Shown here one piece after another: positions 1 to 7,802 of a stretch of 34,683 nucleotides of DNA; positions within the stretch are counted from its first letter, which is position 1, and the number at the start of each line of letters is the position of its first letter. This DNA is from Sphingobacteriaceae bacterium. GTDB taxonomy: Bacteria > Bacteroidota > Bacteroidia > Sphingobacteriales > Sphingobacteriaceae. The stretch covers positions 1-34,683 of the forward strand of contig CANGZD010000018.1 of NCBI GenBank assembly GCA_947458875.1. The letters run 5' to 3'. The translations under genes were made by a program, and so were the position numbers. Under the pieces are notes generated by a model. It worked only from the letters and a program-made list of their open reading frames with translations, was not told the DNA's origin and searched no databases.

Positions 1-146
1 GTTGTGTCAACAGCAGTAGTATCTACAGCAGTAGTGTCAACAGCAGCAGTGTCAGTAGCAGTTTCTTCAGTTTTGTTAGAAGAACAAGCAGCAACTGATA
101 AAGAAATAGCTAAAGCTAAGAAACCGAATTTGAATAAATTTTTCAT
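1..146 (-). CDS. Small Thr/Ala/Val/Asp-repeat lipoprotein (partial, C-terminus off the left edge)
   Basis: The reverse strand opens with ATG at 146 and stays open for 48 codons to the window edge. The product begins MKNLFKFGFLALAISL, a short basic n-region and hydrophobic core, then a lipobox SVAAC with the predicted lipidated cysteine at residue 21. The mature part is SSNKTEETATDT followed by tandem AVDT/TAVDT units. Short lipoproteins of this build are common in Sphingobacteriaceae, but no function is known to me. The repeats are visible in the DNA as near-identical 15-base units on bases 1-60. A candidate promoter lies at 201-230 on the same strand. The reading as a secreted lipoprotein is firm; the total length and role cannot be told. 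Confidence 0.75.
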   Translation of the reverse strand, partial: MKNLFKFGFLALAISLSVAACSSNKTEETATDTAAVDTTAVDTTAVDT

Positions 147-200
147 GTTGTTTTTGTAAAGGGTTAATTAATAATTATTAATAATTTGTTGTTAATACCG

Positions 201-230
201 CAAAATTAAAAAGGTAACCCGTAATTCCAG
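201..230 (-). promoter_or_regulatory. Candidate Bacteroidota promoter for the small lipoprotein
   Basis: On the reverse strand CTG (228-230), a 19-base spacer and TAATTTTG (201-208) match the Bacteroidota sigma-70 pattern TTG-N19-TAnnTTTG, with one mismatch in the -33 triplet. The start codon is at 146, giving a leader of about 50 bases. Assignment is by pattern only. Confidence 0.5.
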
Positions 231-292
231 AAAAAAATTAAAAAAATATTTTCCTATCATTGGGTTACTATTAAAGAATTATTGTATTAACA

Positions 293-859
293 GTGAAAGA
301 TAAGATAAATAGTTCAATTCCAGACGATAAAGAGATTCTTCTTGGCATCCGGAACGGAACTAAACAAAGCCTCGAATTAATCTATCAAGCACATTTTCCT
401 ATGATCCTTCAAATGGTGATTAGTAATAATGGTGATGAAGAGGAGGCCAAGGATATTTTTCAGGAATCGATCATCGTTCTTTACAATAAGGTTAAAGCTG
501 GAAATTTTGAGCTGAACAGTAAGCTGAAAACTTATATCTACGCTATTTGCCGAAGACTTTGGCTCAAAAGGTTGAATCAGCAAAGTAAATTCACGCATCA
601 ATTGAGTGTTGCGGAAGAGGTGGAGGAAAGTACCACTGATCTAGAAGAATACGAGCATCAGAATCGCCAATTTCAGTTAATGCAAACTGCCTTAAGCCAG
701 CTCGGAGAACCTTGTAAAACGATTATTGAAGAATTTTACTTGCATAACAAATCCATGCAAGACATCTGCGAACAGTTTGGCTATACCAATGCCGACAACG
801 CTAAAACGCAGAAATACAAATGTTTACAAAGGCTTAAAAAACTATTTTTCAAAGCCTAA
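293..859 (+). CDS. ECF-type RNA polymerase sigma factor
   Basis: The 188-residue product has the two-domain build of extracytoplasmic-function sigma factors. A region-2-like helical segment spans about residues 25-95 (LELIYQAHF, EEAKDIFQESIIVLY, LKTYIYAICRRLWLKRL) and contacts core polymerase and the -10 element. A region-4-like helix-turn-helix spans about 130-186 (LGEPCKTIIEEFYL, MQDICEQFGY, KYKCLQRLKKLF). The start is GTG at 293; no in-frame ATG precedes it and an in-frame TAA lies at 272. The next gene starts 11 bp after its stop and encodes an anti-sigma-like membrane protein, so the two very likely form a signalling pair. Its regulon is unknown. Confidence 0.88.
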   Translation: MKDKINSSIPDDKEILLGIRNGTKQSLELIYQAHFPMILQMVISNNGDEEEAKDIFQESIIVLYNKVKAGNFELNSKLKTYIYAICRRLWLKRLNQQSKFTHQLSVAEEVEESTTDLEEYEHQNRQFQLMQTALSQLGEPCKTIIEEFYLHNKSMQDICEQFGYTNADNAKTQKYKCLQRLKKLFFKA

Positions 860-870
860 AATAATGGATC

Positions 871-1953
871 ATGAAAAATCTGAATTTGATTAACCAGATT
901 GAGGCTTACCTGAGAGGGGAAATGAGCCCGGAGGAGCGTAAGGCTTTTGAGCAATTGCTCATGGAGGATCCGACGGTTGATCAGCAATTTAAAGAGCATC
1001 AGCAGTTGATGGCATTTATGCAAGCCTATGGCGAGCGCCAGCGTTTGCAGCATGCCATGAATCTGATTCATGAGCAAATAGATGTAAATGCGCTTAAAAA
1101 TGAATTGATGCCATTCTCCACCAAAGTGGTTCGATTGTGGAGATCGTATCGTAATTATGCCGCAATTGCAGCTGTTGCCGCTATTGTTACGGTATTTAGT
1201 ACTTTAATCTTTTCCGGACACCTTTTCGAAAACAATGCTTCTTACAGCGCTCTTCGTCGCGAAATAAATAAAATCAAGCGTTCGCAAAACGATTTGGTTA
1301 AAGACATCAAAGGAAAAGCTAAAGGCCCTTTAAACCCCGGTGAATTTGGCGGTACCGGTTTTGCCCTTTCTTCAAATGGTTACATCGCCACCAATTACCA
1401 TGTGGTAAAAGGAGCCGATTCACTTTACATTCAAAATGCGGCGGGAGCTACCTACAAAGTGAAGACCGTTTACCTCGATCCGGCTTATGATATCGCAGTA
1501 TTACAAATTGTAGATCCTGAGTTCGAAAGCCTTGGGAAGTTGCCTTATACTTTTAAAAAATCGAATGCCGATTTAGGGGAAGATGTTTTCACCATTGGTT
1601 TCCCAAGAGAAGAACCAGTTTATGGCAAAGGTTACCTGAGTTCAAATACTGGTTTTGACGGTGATACAGTTGCTTATCAGGTTTCTATTCCGGTCAACCC
1701 CGGAAATAGTGGCGGGCCGCTCTTGGACAATCGTGGTAATGTGATTGGAATCATCAGTGGCAAACAGGACCGGACAGATGGAGCAGCATTTGCTATTAAA
1801 TCTACTTATTTGCTGCAGTCTATTAACGAGATTCCGGAAAAGGATTTGGATAGAAATTTGATTTTGAACAAGAAAAACAGCCTTTCTAATCTGGCCCGTA
1901 AAGAGCAGATAAAAAGGATACAGGATTATATTTTTATGATCAGGGTTTATTAG
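871..1953 (+). CDS. Membrane-anchored fusion of an anti-sigma-like domain and a trypsin-like serine protease
   Basis: The 360-residue protein has three parts. Residues 1-90 carry IEAYLRGEMSPEERKAFEQL, the helical signature seen at the N-terminus of FecR/RsiW-type anti-sigma factors. One membrane helix lies at about 96-118. Residues 160-310 form a chymotrypsin-fold domain of HtrA type with a complete triad: His177 in NYHVV, Asp207 in YDIAVL and Ser280 in PGNSGGPL. There is no PDZ domain; a 50-residue basic tail follows the protease. A cytosolic sigma-binding part and a periplasmic protease are implied by topology. It is cotranscribed with the ECF sigma factor. A plain envelope protease with an unrelated N-terminal helix bundle is the alternative. 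Confidence 0.82.
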   Translation: MKNLNLINQIEAYLRGEMSPEERKAFEQLLMEDPTVDQQFKEHQQLMAFMQAYGERQRLQHAMNLIHEQIDVNALKNELMPFSTKVVRLWRSYRNYAAIAAVAAIVTVFSTLIFSGHLFENNASYSALRREINKIKRSQNDLVKDIKGKAKGPLNPGEFGGTGFALSSNGYIATNYHVVKGADSLYIQNAAGATYKVKTVYLDPAYDIAVLQIVDPEFESLGKLPYTFKKSNADLGEDVFTIGFPREEPVYGKGYLSSNTGFDGDTVAYQVSIPVNPGNSGGPLLDNRGNVIGIISGKQDRTDGAAFAIKSTYLLQSINEIPEKDLDRNLILNKKNSLSNLARKEQIKRIQDYIFMIRVY

Positions 1954-1975
1954 TTTAAATAACTGATAGTAATTT

Positions 1976-2013
1976 AAAAAGCCTTTTCGTTCAATTTCGG
2001 GGAGGCTTTTTTT
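1976..2013. terminator. Rho-independent terminator between the protease fusion and pdxH
   Basis: Arms AAAAAGCCT (1976-1984) and AGGCTTTTT (2003-2011) can pair, followed by more T on the plus strand. On the reverse strand the A-run becomes a T-run, so it may also serve pdxH, whose stop is at 2012. Confidence 0.75.
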
Positions 2014-2665
2014 ATGGAGCTAATCTTACGATTTTCCAGTTATTCTTATCCGCTTTGCGGTAAACAATCCGGTCGTGCAATCGGCTCGATCGACCTTGCC
2101 AAAACTCAATTACTTGCGGCTTAACCAAGTATCCGCCCCAAAAAGAGGGTTTAGGGATTTCCTGATCGGCATATTTCTTTTCCAGCGCTTGCCAGTTCTT
2201 TTCCAGTAAGCTACGATCTTCAATCACCTGACTTTGTGGAGATGCCAGGGCGCCAATCTGACTTTCCTTAGGACGCGACTTGAAGTATTTTTCAGACGTT
2301 TCTTTACTCACTTTCTCAATAGTTCCTTCAATTCTTACCTGGCGCTCCAGTTCTGGCCAAAAAAACACTAGCGCCACTACAGGGTTTTTTGCTAATTCCT
2401 TGCCTTTTCTGCTAAGGTAATTGGTGTAAAAAACGAAACCATCCTGGTTAAAGCCTTTGAGCAAGACAATTCTGGCTGCAGGTTTTCCATCCGAGCTGGC
2501 AGTAGCCAAAGTCATAGCATTGGGTTCGTAAATGCCCGATTTCAAAGCTTCATCAAACCAATGATCAAATTGCTCAATGGGATTCTTTTTTACATCTGTT
2601 TCCGAAAGTTTTTCTGCACGGTAATCTTTGCGCAGGTTTTCGAGTGTTGCCTTGTCAGTTTTCAT
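2012..2665 (-). CDS. pdxH: Pyridoxamine 5'-phosphate oxidase
   Basis: PdxH oxidises pyridoxine or pyridoxamine 5'-phosphate to pyridoxal 5'-phosphate with FMN and oxygen, in the cytosol; it acts in PLP synthesis and salvage. The 217 residues match the usual length (E. coli about 218). Visible family motifs are RIVLLKGF, VFYTNYLSRKGKEL, RQVRIEG (FMN/PLP contacts), SRPKESQIGALASPQSQ, FWGGYLV, and the C-terminal block EFWQGRSSRLHDRIVY followed by the WKIVRLAP end. The start is ATG at 2665. A TAAGTTTG box at 2675-2682 sits just upstream. It is divergent from yqgE with an 86-bp gap. Several PLP enzymes occur in this window (kynU and the aminotransferase), but no direct link is implied. Confidence 0.97.
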   Translation of the reverse strand: MKTDKATLENLRKDYRAEKLSETDVKKNPIEQFDHWFDEALKSGIYEPNAMTLATASSDGKPAARIVLLKGFNQDGFVFYTNYLSRKGKELAKNPVVALVFFWPELERQVRIEGTIEKVSKETSEKYFKSRPKESQIGALASPQSQVIEDRSLLEKNWQALEKKYADQEIPKPSFWGGYLVKPQVIEFWQGRSSRLHDRIVYRKADKNNWKIVRLAP

Positions 2666-2674
2666 ATCTCTTTA

Positions 2675-2682
2675 CAAACTTA
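2675..2682 (-). promoter_or_regulatory. Candidate -7 box for pdxH
   Basis: TAAGTTTG on the reverse strand matches TAnnTTTG and lies 9 bases before the start codon. No -33 TTG is seen at the expected distance, so support is partial. Confidence 0.35.
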
Positions 2683-2704
2683 ACAAAAGCACCGGCTTTT
2701 GGCG

Positions 2705-2734
2705 TTGATTTTGATTACAGATTATTTAGTTTTG
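2705..2734 (+). promoter_or_regulatory. Candidate Bacteroidota promoter for yqgE
   Basis: TTG (2705-2707), a spacer of exactly 19 bases and TAGTTTTG (2727-2734) fit the Bacteroidota consensus TTG-N19-TAnnTTTG without mismatch. The predicted transcript starts about 2739, leaving a leader of roughly 13 bases before ATG 2752. This supports the downstream start over the upstream extension. Confidence 0.6.
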
Positions 2735-2751
2735 ATGAATTATCTGTTTCT

Positions 2752-3318
2752 ATGAGCACCATCAATCAATACATTCAGCCTGGGAGCTTGCTTATTTCTG
2801 AGCCATTTATGCCCGATCCTAACTTCAAACGCTCGGTGGTGCTCCTTACCGAACATGGTGAAGAAGGTACGGTAGGTTATATCTTAAATCAAAAAAGCAA
2901 CCTCTATCTCAAAGATCTCATACAAGATTGCTGGGAATCAGAATTTCCGGTTTATTTCGGTGGTCCGGTGGCAACAGATACCCTTCATTTTATCCATAGG
3001 GCCCATGATCGGATGCAAAGTGGAGCACAAATAGCTGAAGGTGTGTATTGGGGTGGCAATTTTGAAACGCTGAAACTATTGGTCAATCACCAACAAATAC
3101 AGCCCGAGGAAGTAAAGTTTTTTGTTGGATATGCCGGTTGGGAATCTGAACAATTGGCAGAGGAACTGCTTCAAAAATCCTGGATACTCAACAATAAATA
3201 CCCACATTCACTGCCTTTTGAAACGGAGGTGGATGAATTGTGGAAGGAAGTAGTATTGGCATTAGGCCCCAATTTCGCCCATTTAGCTAATTTTCCTGAA
3301 AATCCGATGTGGAATTAA
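2752..3318 (+). CDS. yqgE: YqgE/AlgH family protein (UPF0301)
   Basis: The chosen ATG at 2752 gives 188 residues beginning [20 protein letters not shown], which matches the family N-terminus; the frame extends to 2644 but would run through the promoter and into pdxH. Family features are the [20 protein letters not shown] opening, the [12 protein letters not shown] block, [16 protein letters not shown], and [13 protein letters not shown]. The fold is known from YqgE structures but the biochemical role is unsettled; AlgH was named from alginate regulation in Pseudomonas. The stop TAA (3316-3318) overlaps the opposing purE stop by 3 bases. Identity is secure, function is not. Confidence 0.92.
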   Translation: MSTINQYIQPGSLLISEPFMPDPNFKRSVVLLTEHGEEGTVGYILNQKSNLYLKDLIQDCWESEFPVYFGGPVATDTLHFIHRAHDRMQSGAQIAEGVYWGGNFETLKLLVNHQQIQPEEVKFFVGYAGWESEQLAEELLQKSWILNNKYPHSLPFETEVDELWKEVVLALGPNFAHLANFPENPMWN

Positions 3319-3803
3319 GACGGATCTAAATCTTTTGCACTTTCCTCGATCTTTTTGCGGAGTTCTTCTTTGTATTGGATGAGTCTAGTTGCTATAATTT
3401 CATCTGAGGTACCTAAAATTTGCGCAGCCAACAGACCGGCATTTTTAGCGGCATTAAGGGCTACCGTGGCTACGGGTATGCCATTAGGCATTTGTAAAAT
3501 GGATAGGATGGAATCCCAGCCATCCAGGGAGTTACTCGATTTCACCGGCACACCGATCACCGGTAAATGTGTGATAGAAGCTACCATACCCGGCAAGTGG
3601 GCTGCACCGCCTGCACCGGCAATAATCACCTTCAATCCTCTTTTAGAAGCATTTTCGGCATATTCGAACATGCGTTTTGGGGTTCGGTGAGCAGAAACCA
3701 CATTGATTTCAAATGCTACGCCCAAGTCTTTGAGTATATCTGCTGCCTCCTGCATAATCGGAAGGTCAGATTTGCTGCCCATAATGATGCCTACTTTTGC
3801 CAT
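3315..3803 (-). CDS. purE: N5-carboxyaminoimidazole ribonucleotide mutase
   Basis: PurE class I converts N5-CAIR to CAIR in de novo purine synthesis. The 162 residues carry the class I signatures: [17 protein letters not shown] at the N-terminus, [15 protein letters not shown] with the catalytic His, [17 protein letters not shown], and [17 protein letters not shown]. It lies one base downstream of the purK stop, so translation is probably coupled and both enzymes come from one transcript. The presence of PurK confirms the two-step PurK/PurE route and not the class II AIR carboxylase route. Its 3' end overlaps the end of yqgE on the other strand. Confidence 0.97.
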   Translation of the reverse strand: MAKVGIIMGSKSDLPIMQEAADILKDLGVAFEINVVSAHRTPKRMFEYAENASKRGLKVIIAGAGGAAHLPGMVASITHLPVIGVPVKSSNSLDGWDSILSILQMPNGIPVATVALNAAKNAGLLAAQILGTSDEIIATRLIQYKEELRKKIEESAKDLDPS

Positions 3804-3804
3804 T

Positions 3805-4935
3805 TTATGCTTTAACTTTTAATAATTGCTGTACTTTTCTGGCCTTTTCAATAGCCGAATCCCTGTCTTCATCTAAAATAGTCACATGTCCCATCTTGCG
3901 AAAGGGTTTAGTGAATTTTTTTCCATACAAATGAACATAGGTGCCACTCAGTTTTAAAACTTGTTCCAATCCCTCATAAATGGCAAGCCCTTCATAACCA
4001 TCTTCTCCTAATATATTTACCATAACAGCATGTTGCAGCGATTGTGTATCGCCCAATGGTAAATTGTAAACAGCTCTTAAGTGCTGTTCGTACTGGGAGG
4101 TGTAATTACCTTCTATGCTGTGGTGCCCGCTGTTATGTGGGCGAGGGGCCAATTCATTTACCAAGAGCCTGCCGTCTTTTGTTAAAAACATCTCAACTGC
4201 CAAAACACCCACCATTTGTAGGCTTTCAGCTATCTTAATGGCCAATTCATCGGCTTGTTTTAAAATGCCTTCGGGTAATTCTGATGGGGAGATTAAAAAT
4301 TCGACCAAATTGAGATGTGGATTGAAATCCATCTCTACTAAAGGAAAGGTTTTGATTTGCCCCGATTCATTCCTTGCAACCATCACCGCTACTTCCTTTT
4401 TAAAGTCCACCCATTCTTCTACCAAACTCGGAGCTTCAAATGCCTCCTCATAATCTTTTTCAGAATGAATTTTGTACACACCCTTACCATCGTAGCCATC
4501 TTTTCTCAGTTTTTGAATGTATGGTAAAGGAATTGCTGTATTTGTTAGATCTTCTTTTTTGTTGATCAGCTCAAATGGAGCAGTAGGAATGTCGTTTTCT
4601 TTAAAAAACTGTTTTTGGGTGCCTTTATCTTGTATCAATCGAATTACTCTGGATGGAGGATAAACTTTTACGCCTTCTTTTTCTAGTCGTTCTAGTGCAT
4701 CTACGTTTACCTTTTCGATTTCGATGGTGAGGTGAGTGGCGTTTTTCCCGAATTGATAAACGGTATCGTAATCACCCAGCGAACCTTGTTTAAACTCATG
4801 AACCAGTTCCTTGCAGGGCGCATCGACATCTGGATCCAGAACTCGGCAAGAAATATTTAGGTTGATGGCTTCCTGGATGAGCATACGGCCCAATTGTCCG
4901 CCTCCCAGTATGCTTAGTTTAAGATCGCCTTTCAT
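3805..4935 (-). CDS. purK: N5-carboxyaminoimidazole ribonucleotide synthase
   Basis: PurK uses ATP and bicarbonate to carboxylate AIR to N5-CAIR, the substrate of the adjacent PurE. The frame opens at a TTG at 4956, but ATG 4935 gives [19 protein letters not shown], the standard N-terminus, and 376 residues. The ATP-grasp fold is clear: N-terminal [40 protein letters not shown] (glycine-rich ATP loop), the [20 protein letters not shown] strand, GVLAVEMFL, and [17 protein letters not shown] with the metal and bicarbonate-site residues. It is the first gene of the purK-purE pair. The upstream 368 bp to btuB hold the cobalamin riboswitch on the opposite strand. Confidence 0.97.
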   Translation of the reverse strand: MKGDLKLSILGGGQLGRMLIQEAINLNISCRVLDPDVDAPCKELVHEFKQGSLGDYDTVYQFGKNATHLTIEIEKVNVDALERLEKEGVKVYPPSRVIRLIQDKGTQKQFFKENDIPTAPFELINKKEDLTNTAIPLPYIQKLRKDGYDGKGVYKIHSEKDYEEAFEAPSLVEEWVDFKKEVAVMVARNESGQIKTFPLVEMDFNPHLNLVEFLISPSELPEGILKQADELAIKIAESLQMVGVLAVEMFLTKDGRLLVNELAPRPHNSGHHSIEGNYTSQYEQHLRAVYNLPLGDTQSLQHAVMVNILGEDGYEGLAIYEGLEQVLKLSGTYVHLYGKKFTKPFRKMGHVTILDEDRDSAIEKARKVQQLLKVKA

Positions 4936-5035
4936 TGATATGTCAAATTTAAGCAAATTGATTGAAATGACAATTTGGAGGCACTGTGGAAAACTTTTGT
5001 AAGCTTAACACAGTTAAATAAATTAATTTTAAATG

Positions 5036-5195
5036 TTTTTGGTTCCCGATAAAACGGGATGAATAGGGAATCCGGTGCAATTCCGGAACTGTCCCGCAGC
5101 TGTAAGCTCCAAAACCGATGTCCATTTTTCTAGTCACTTTCCTTTAATGGATGGGAAGACCGGGCCTCGGGGAGTAAGTCAGAAGACCTGCCAAT
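5036..5195 (+). ncRNA. Cobalamin riboswitch
   Basis: The stretch has the conserved parts of the B12 element in order: AGGGAAtCCGGTG near 5064, CCCGCAGCTGTAAGC near 5093-5106, GGGAAGACCGGGCC near 5153-5165, and the B12 box AGTCAGAAGACCTGCC at 5177-5192. Adenosyl- or methylcobalamin binding normally lowers expression of the downstream transport gene. It precedes btuB by about 110 bases, which fits. The exact 5' edge is approximate. Confidence 0.93.
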
Positions 5196-5203
5196 TACAA
5201 TAA

Positions 5204-5238
5204 ATTCATAGCTTTCGGGGATTGAAGCTTGGATGAAT
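5204..5238 (+). promoter_or_regulatory. Candidate riboswitch expression-platform hairpin
   Basis: ATTCATAGCTT (5204-5214) can pair with AAGCT (5225-5229) and ATGAAT (5233-5238), with a three-base bulge and a 10-base loop. No strong T-run follows, so a plain intrinsic terminator is unlikely. A second small hairpin, TGTGAG/CTCACA (5282-5298), ends 5 bases before the btuB ATG and could mask the ribosome-binding region. Both are hypotheses. Confidence 0.4.
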
Positions 5239-5303
5239 TACCATTTGTGTATTTCATTTAAACACCTTCTAAACTGTTTGCTGTGAGCAAAACTCACAAC
5301 AAC

Positions 5304-7196
5304 ATGAACAAAAAAACGCTAAAAGTGTGGGCAGGCCTGGGGCTTGTGCACCTGGCATTATCTCAAAATGCCTTCTCGCAAGAGAAAATCAATCAATTAA
5401 GTGAAGTGGTGGTTACCGCCAGCCGGTCGCCACGTAAACAATCGGAAACCGGAAAGGTCGTTCGGGTAATTAGTAGTACCCAACTGGCGCAAAGTCAGGG
5501 TAGGACCCTTCCTGAATTGCTCAATAACATTGCCGGTTTAACCATTGGAGGTAATGGGAATAACCCGGGTGATATTAAAGCAGTTTATTTAAGGGGCGCT
5601 GGAGCGGGCAATACACTCATTCTAATTGATGGCGTTGCGGTAAACGATGCTTCCAGTATTTCTGGAGAATATGATATTTCGGCCATTCCCATTGACCAAA
5701 TTGAACGAATTGAGATTCTGAAGGGTGGAAATTCCACGCTTTATGGTTCTGATGCAGTAGCCGGAGTGATCAATATCATCACCAAAAAAGGTACAGATCA
5801 ATGGAGATCCAATATGATCCTCAGCGGAGGTTCTTACGGCACCTCTCGTCAGGCCTTTGCGCTCAACGGTGCACTTGGAGCAACTAAAATTGCATTGAAT
5901 GCTTCTCATCAATACAGCGATGGTTTTTCGAGCGCCAGATCCACCAATCCGGAAGCCGAATTTGAAAAAGACGCTTTTCGTCAGCAAGGTTTGAGCTTTA
6001 ATCTGCAGCGCCAAGTAAACCAACGACTTAGGTTAAATGCGAACTTGCAGGCCAATTTAAATCGTGCTGATCTGGATGATGGGGCTTTTGTCGATGGTTT
6101 AGACAATAACTACCAGAAAGAGTCTTATTTACTTGGATTGGGTGGAAAATACATCGCAGGTGATGCCGTAATCGATTTCAACTTCAGTCGAAATAGGGTA
6201 AATAACGAATTTGTGGCTTATGGTGACCTGACTCAAAATGTAGGTGAGATTACCAATCTCGAAACCACCGTTTCTTATCCTTTAGCGTCCTTTGTCGACC
6301 TCATTTCTGGTCTTAGCTATAAGCATGCTGGTACCGTTCAGGAATCGCCTTGGGGCAACCTGGATGCGGATAACCGAATTACCAGTTTGTTTTCCTCTTT
6401 CTTTTTAAAATTTAATGATCGTTTTAGAACAGAACTGGGCGGACGTGTAAACCAGCACAATGTTTACGGTACCAACTTTACCTATACCTTCAATCCTTCT
6501 TATTTGATTGCAGGAAACTACAAGCTGTTCTTCAACCTTTCATCAGCTTATAAAGTGCCTTCTTTATATCAACTCTTTTCGCCTTTTGGTAATTTAGAGT
6601 TAAAGCCGGAAAGCACCCGTACCTTCGAATTAGGTGCCGATATGGACCTTATTCCTGGTGTTTTTCGTCTGAATTTGGCTTATTTCAATAGAAATATTCA
6701 GGATGTGATTGATTTCGGGATGAATTCAAATAATGAATTCAGATACCTGAATCAGTTTAGTCAGAAAGATAGAGGTTTTGAATTGGAGGGTTTTTATCAG
6801 TTGAATGCTAAATGGAGGTTAGATGCATTTTATGCTTTTGTTACCGGCAGTCAATTAGGCTCCATGGGCGAGCTTAATAACCTTTACCGCAGGCCTAAGC
6901 ATAGTTCGGGCATTAATTTAAATGGTAAGCTGAATGATAAATTCACGATGGCATTCATATACAAATGGGTAGGTAGCCGTCAGGATCGTTATTATGATGC
7001 TAATTTAAACAAGTCTCAAACCGTGGATCTGGAAGCTTATCATCTCTTGGATGCTTACCTGCAATATCAACCTAAGAAGAATCTCATCTTCTTCGCCGAC
7101 ATCAAAAATATTTTAAACGTGGATTATGTTGACTTTTCAGGTTACACCACTAAAAGATTCAATTTCAATGCAGGATTGAAATTTGATATCAAATAG
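5304..7196 (+). CDS. btuB: TonB-dependent vitamin B12 outer-membrane receptor
   Basis: ATG 5304 gives 630 residues with a signal peptide ending near NAFSQ; the frame also opens at GTG 5283, but that start sits inside a small hairpin. LSEVVVTASRSPRKQ is the TonB-box/plug entry. The plug domain (about 40-150) carries TLPELLNNIAGLTI, VYLRGAGAGNTLILIDGV, and IERIEILKGGNSTLYGSDAV, followed by GVINIITKKG. The remaining 480 residues are alternating aromatic beta-strands of a 22-strand barrel, ending NVDYVDFSGYTTKRFNFNAG near the C-terminus. The cobalamin riboswitch upstream fixes the likely substrate as a corrinoid. Length is near E. coli BtuB (614). No BtuFCD genes are in the window. Confidence 0.93.
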   Translation: MNKKTLKVWAGLGLVHLALSQNAFSQEKINQLSEVVVTASRSPRKQSETGKVVRVISSTQLAQSQGRTLPELLNNIAGLTIGGNGNNPGDIKAVYLRGAGAGNTLILIDGVAVNDASSISGEYDISAIPIDQIERIEILKGGNSTLYGSDAVAGVINIITKKGTDQWRSNMILSGGSYGTSRQAFALNGALGATKIALNASHQYSDGFSSARSTNPEAEFEKDAFRQQGLSFNLQRQVNQRLRLNANLQANLNRADLDDGAFVDGLDNNYQKESYLLGLGGKYIAGDAVIDFNFSRNRVNNEFVAYGDLTQNVGEITNLETTVSYPLASFVDLISGLSYKHAGTVQESPWGNLDADNRITSLFSSFFLKFNDRFRTELGGRVNQHNVYGTNFTYTFNPSYLIAGNYKLFFNLSSAYKVPSLYQLFSPFGNLELKPESTRTFELGADMDLIPGVFRLNLAYFNRNIQDVIDFGMNSNNEFRYLNQFSQKDRGFELEGFYQLNAKWRLDAFYAFVTGSQLGSMGELNNLYRRPKHSSGINLNGKLNDKFTMAFIYKWVGSRQDRYYDANLNKSQTVDLEAYHLLDAYLQYQPKKNLIFFADIKNILNVDYVDFSGYTTKRFNFNAGLKFDIK

Positions 7197-7215
7197 GCTC
7201 AGGACAAATGAACAT

Positions 7216-7252
7216 AAAAAAGCCTTTCTGGATTCAGAAAGGCTTTTTTTTT
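7216..7252. terminator. Strong bidirectional rho-independent terminator
   Basis: A 15-bp perfect stem, AAAAAAGCCTTTCTG (7216-7230) and CAGAAAGGCTTTTTT (7235-7249), closes a GATT loop and is flanked by T-runs on both strands. It ends btuB and can also end the convergent DUF6580-like gene, whose stop is at 7272. Confidence 0.9.
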
Positions 7253-7271
7253 ATAAAAGATTATTGGAAAT

Positions 7272-7802
7272 TTATTTGGCCAGGCTTGGATAGCGCTGAG
7301 TTAATAAATAAAAACTTCCAAAAAGTAAAGTACCGTAAATCAAGTTACCGGCGAGCATATTATTCAGGAAAGGCAGTGCCGCCACATAAGAAGCGATAAT
7401 GCCCGAAAAATTGTGCGGATACATACTCACCGGATAAAACAAAGCAAAGTTGGTAATGAGGTAAAAGATAATGGCACCTGCAATACCACTTAAAATCAAA
7501 TTAGGTAGGCTTTGACGTTTATTTACCAGCATGCCACATACTACCATGGCGATAAATCCACTGTATACTACCGCGTCAAACCCATTGCCAATGAACAGAT
7601 CGGAAAGAGCCATAGCTGCCAAAGGCATGAACAAGGCAATTCTCTTATCCTTAAATTGGGCTCCTGCGAAAATGGCAAGCGCACCTACCGCGGTGAAATT
7701 CCAAATGTGAGGGATAAATAAGGGTAGGGCTCGGGTAGCGGCTGCAGCCAGTACCATCAGGCTTAATACCAAGAATCGGGGGGATTTAATACTGTTCATC
7801 AT
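7272..7802 (-). CDS. Six-helix integral membrane protein, DUF6580-like (possible transporter component)
   Basis: The 176-residue product is almost entirely hydrophobic with about six membrane segments: near 10-25, 35-50, 55-72, 77-95, 100-125 and 132-170. Features include NFTAVGALAIFAGAQFKDKR, PLAAMALSDLFIGNG and LPFLNNMLAGNLIYGTLLF. Small Ala/Gly-rich proteins of this type are annotated as DUF6580 putative transport proteins and resemble ECF-transporter S components in size and topology. It faces btuB and shares a terminator with it, which suggests, but does not show, a role in B12 or another micronutrient uptake. No riboswitch is visible on its own upstream side. Two adjacent ATGs (7802 and 7799) could start it. 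Confidence 0.7.
   Translation of the reverse strand: MMNSIKSPRFLVLSLMVLAAAATRALPLFIPHIWNFTAVGALAIFAGAQFKDKRIALFMPLAAMALSDLFIGNGFDAVVYSGFIAMVVCGMLVNKRQSLPNLILSGIAGAIIFYLITNFALFYPVSMYPHNFSGIIASYVAALPFLNNMLAGNLIYGTLLFGSFYLLTQRYPSLAK

Noticed and set aside
1-60. Regular repeats suggesting a CRISPR or a microsatellite
   Set aside because: They are in-frame codon repeats of a lipoprotein gene on the reverse strand, with no unique spacers.
2644-2751. Upstream extension of yqgE
   Set aside because: It would overlap pdxH and the predicted promoter, and it lacks family similarity; ATG 2752 gives the expected N-terminus.
7208-7399. Open frame downstream of btuB on the plus strand
   Set aside because: Its start lies in the terminator hairpin and it runs into the convergent membrane-protein gene; codon pattern is a shadow.
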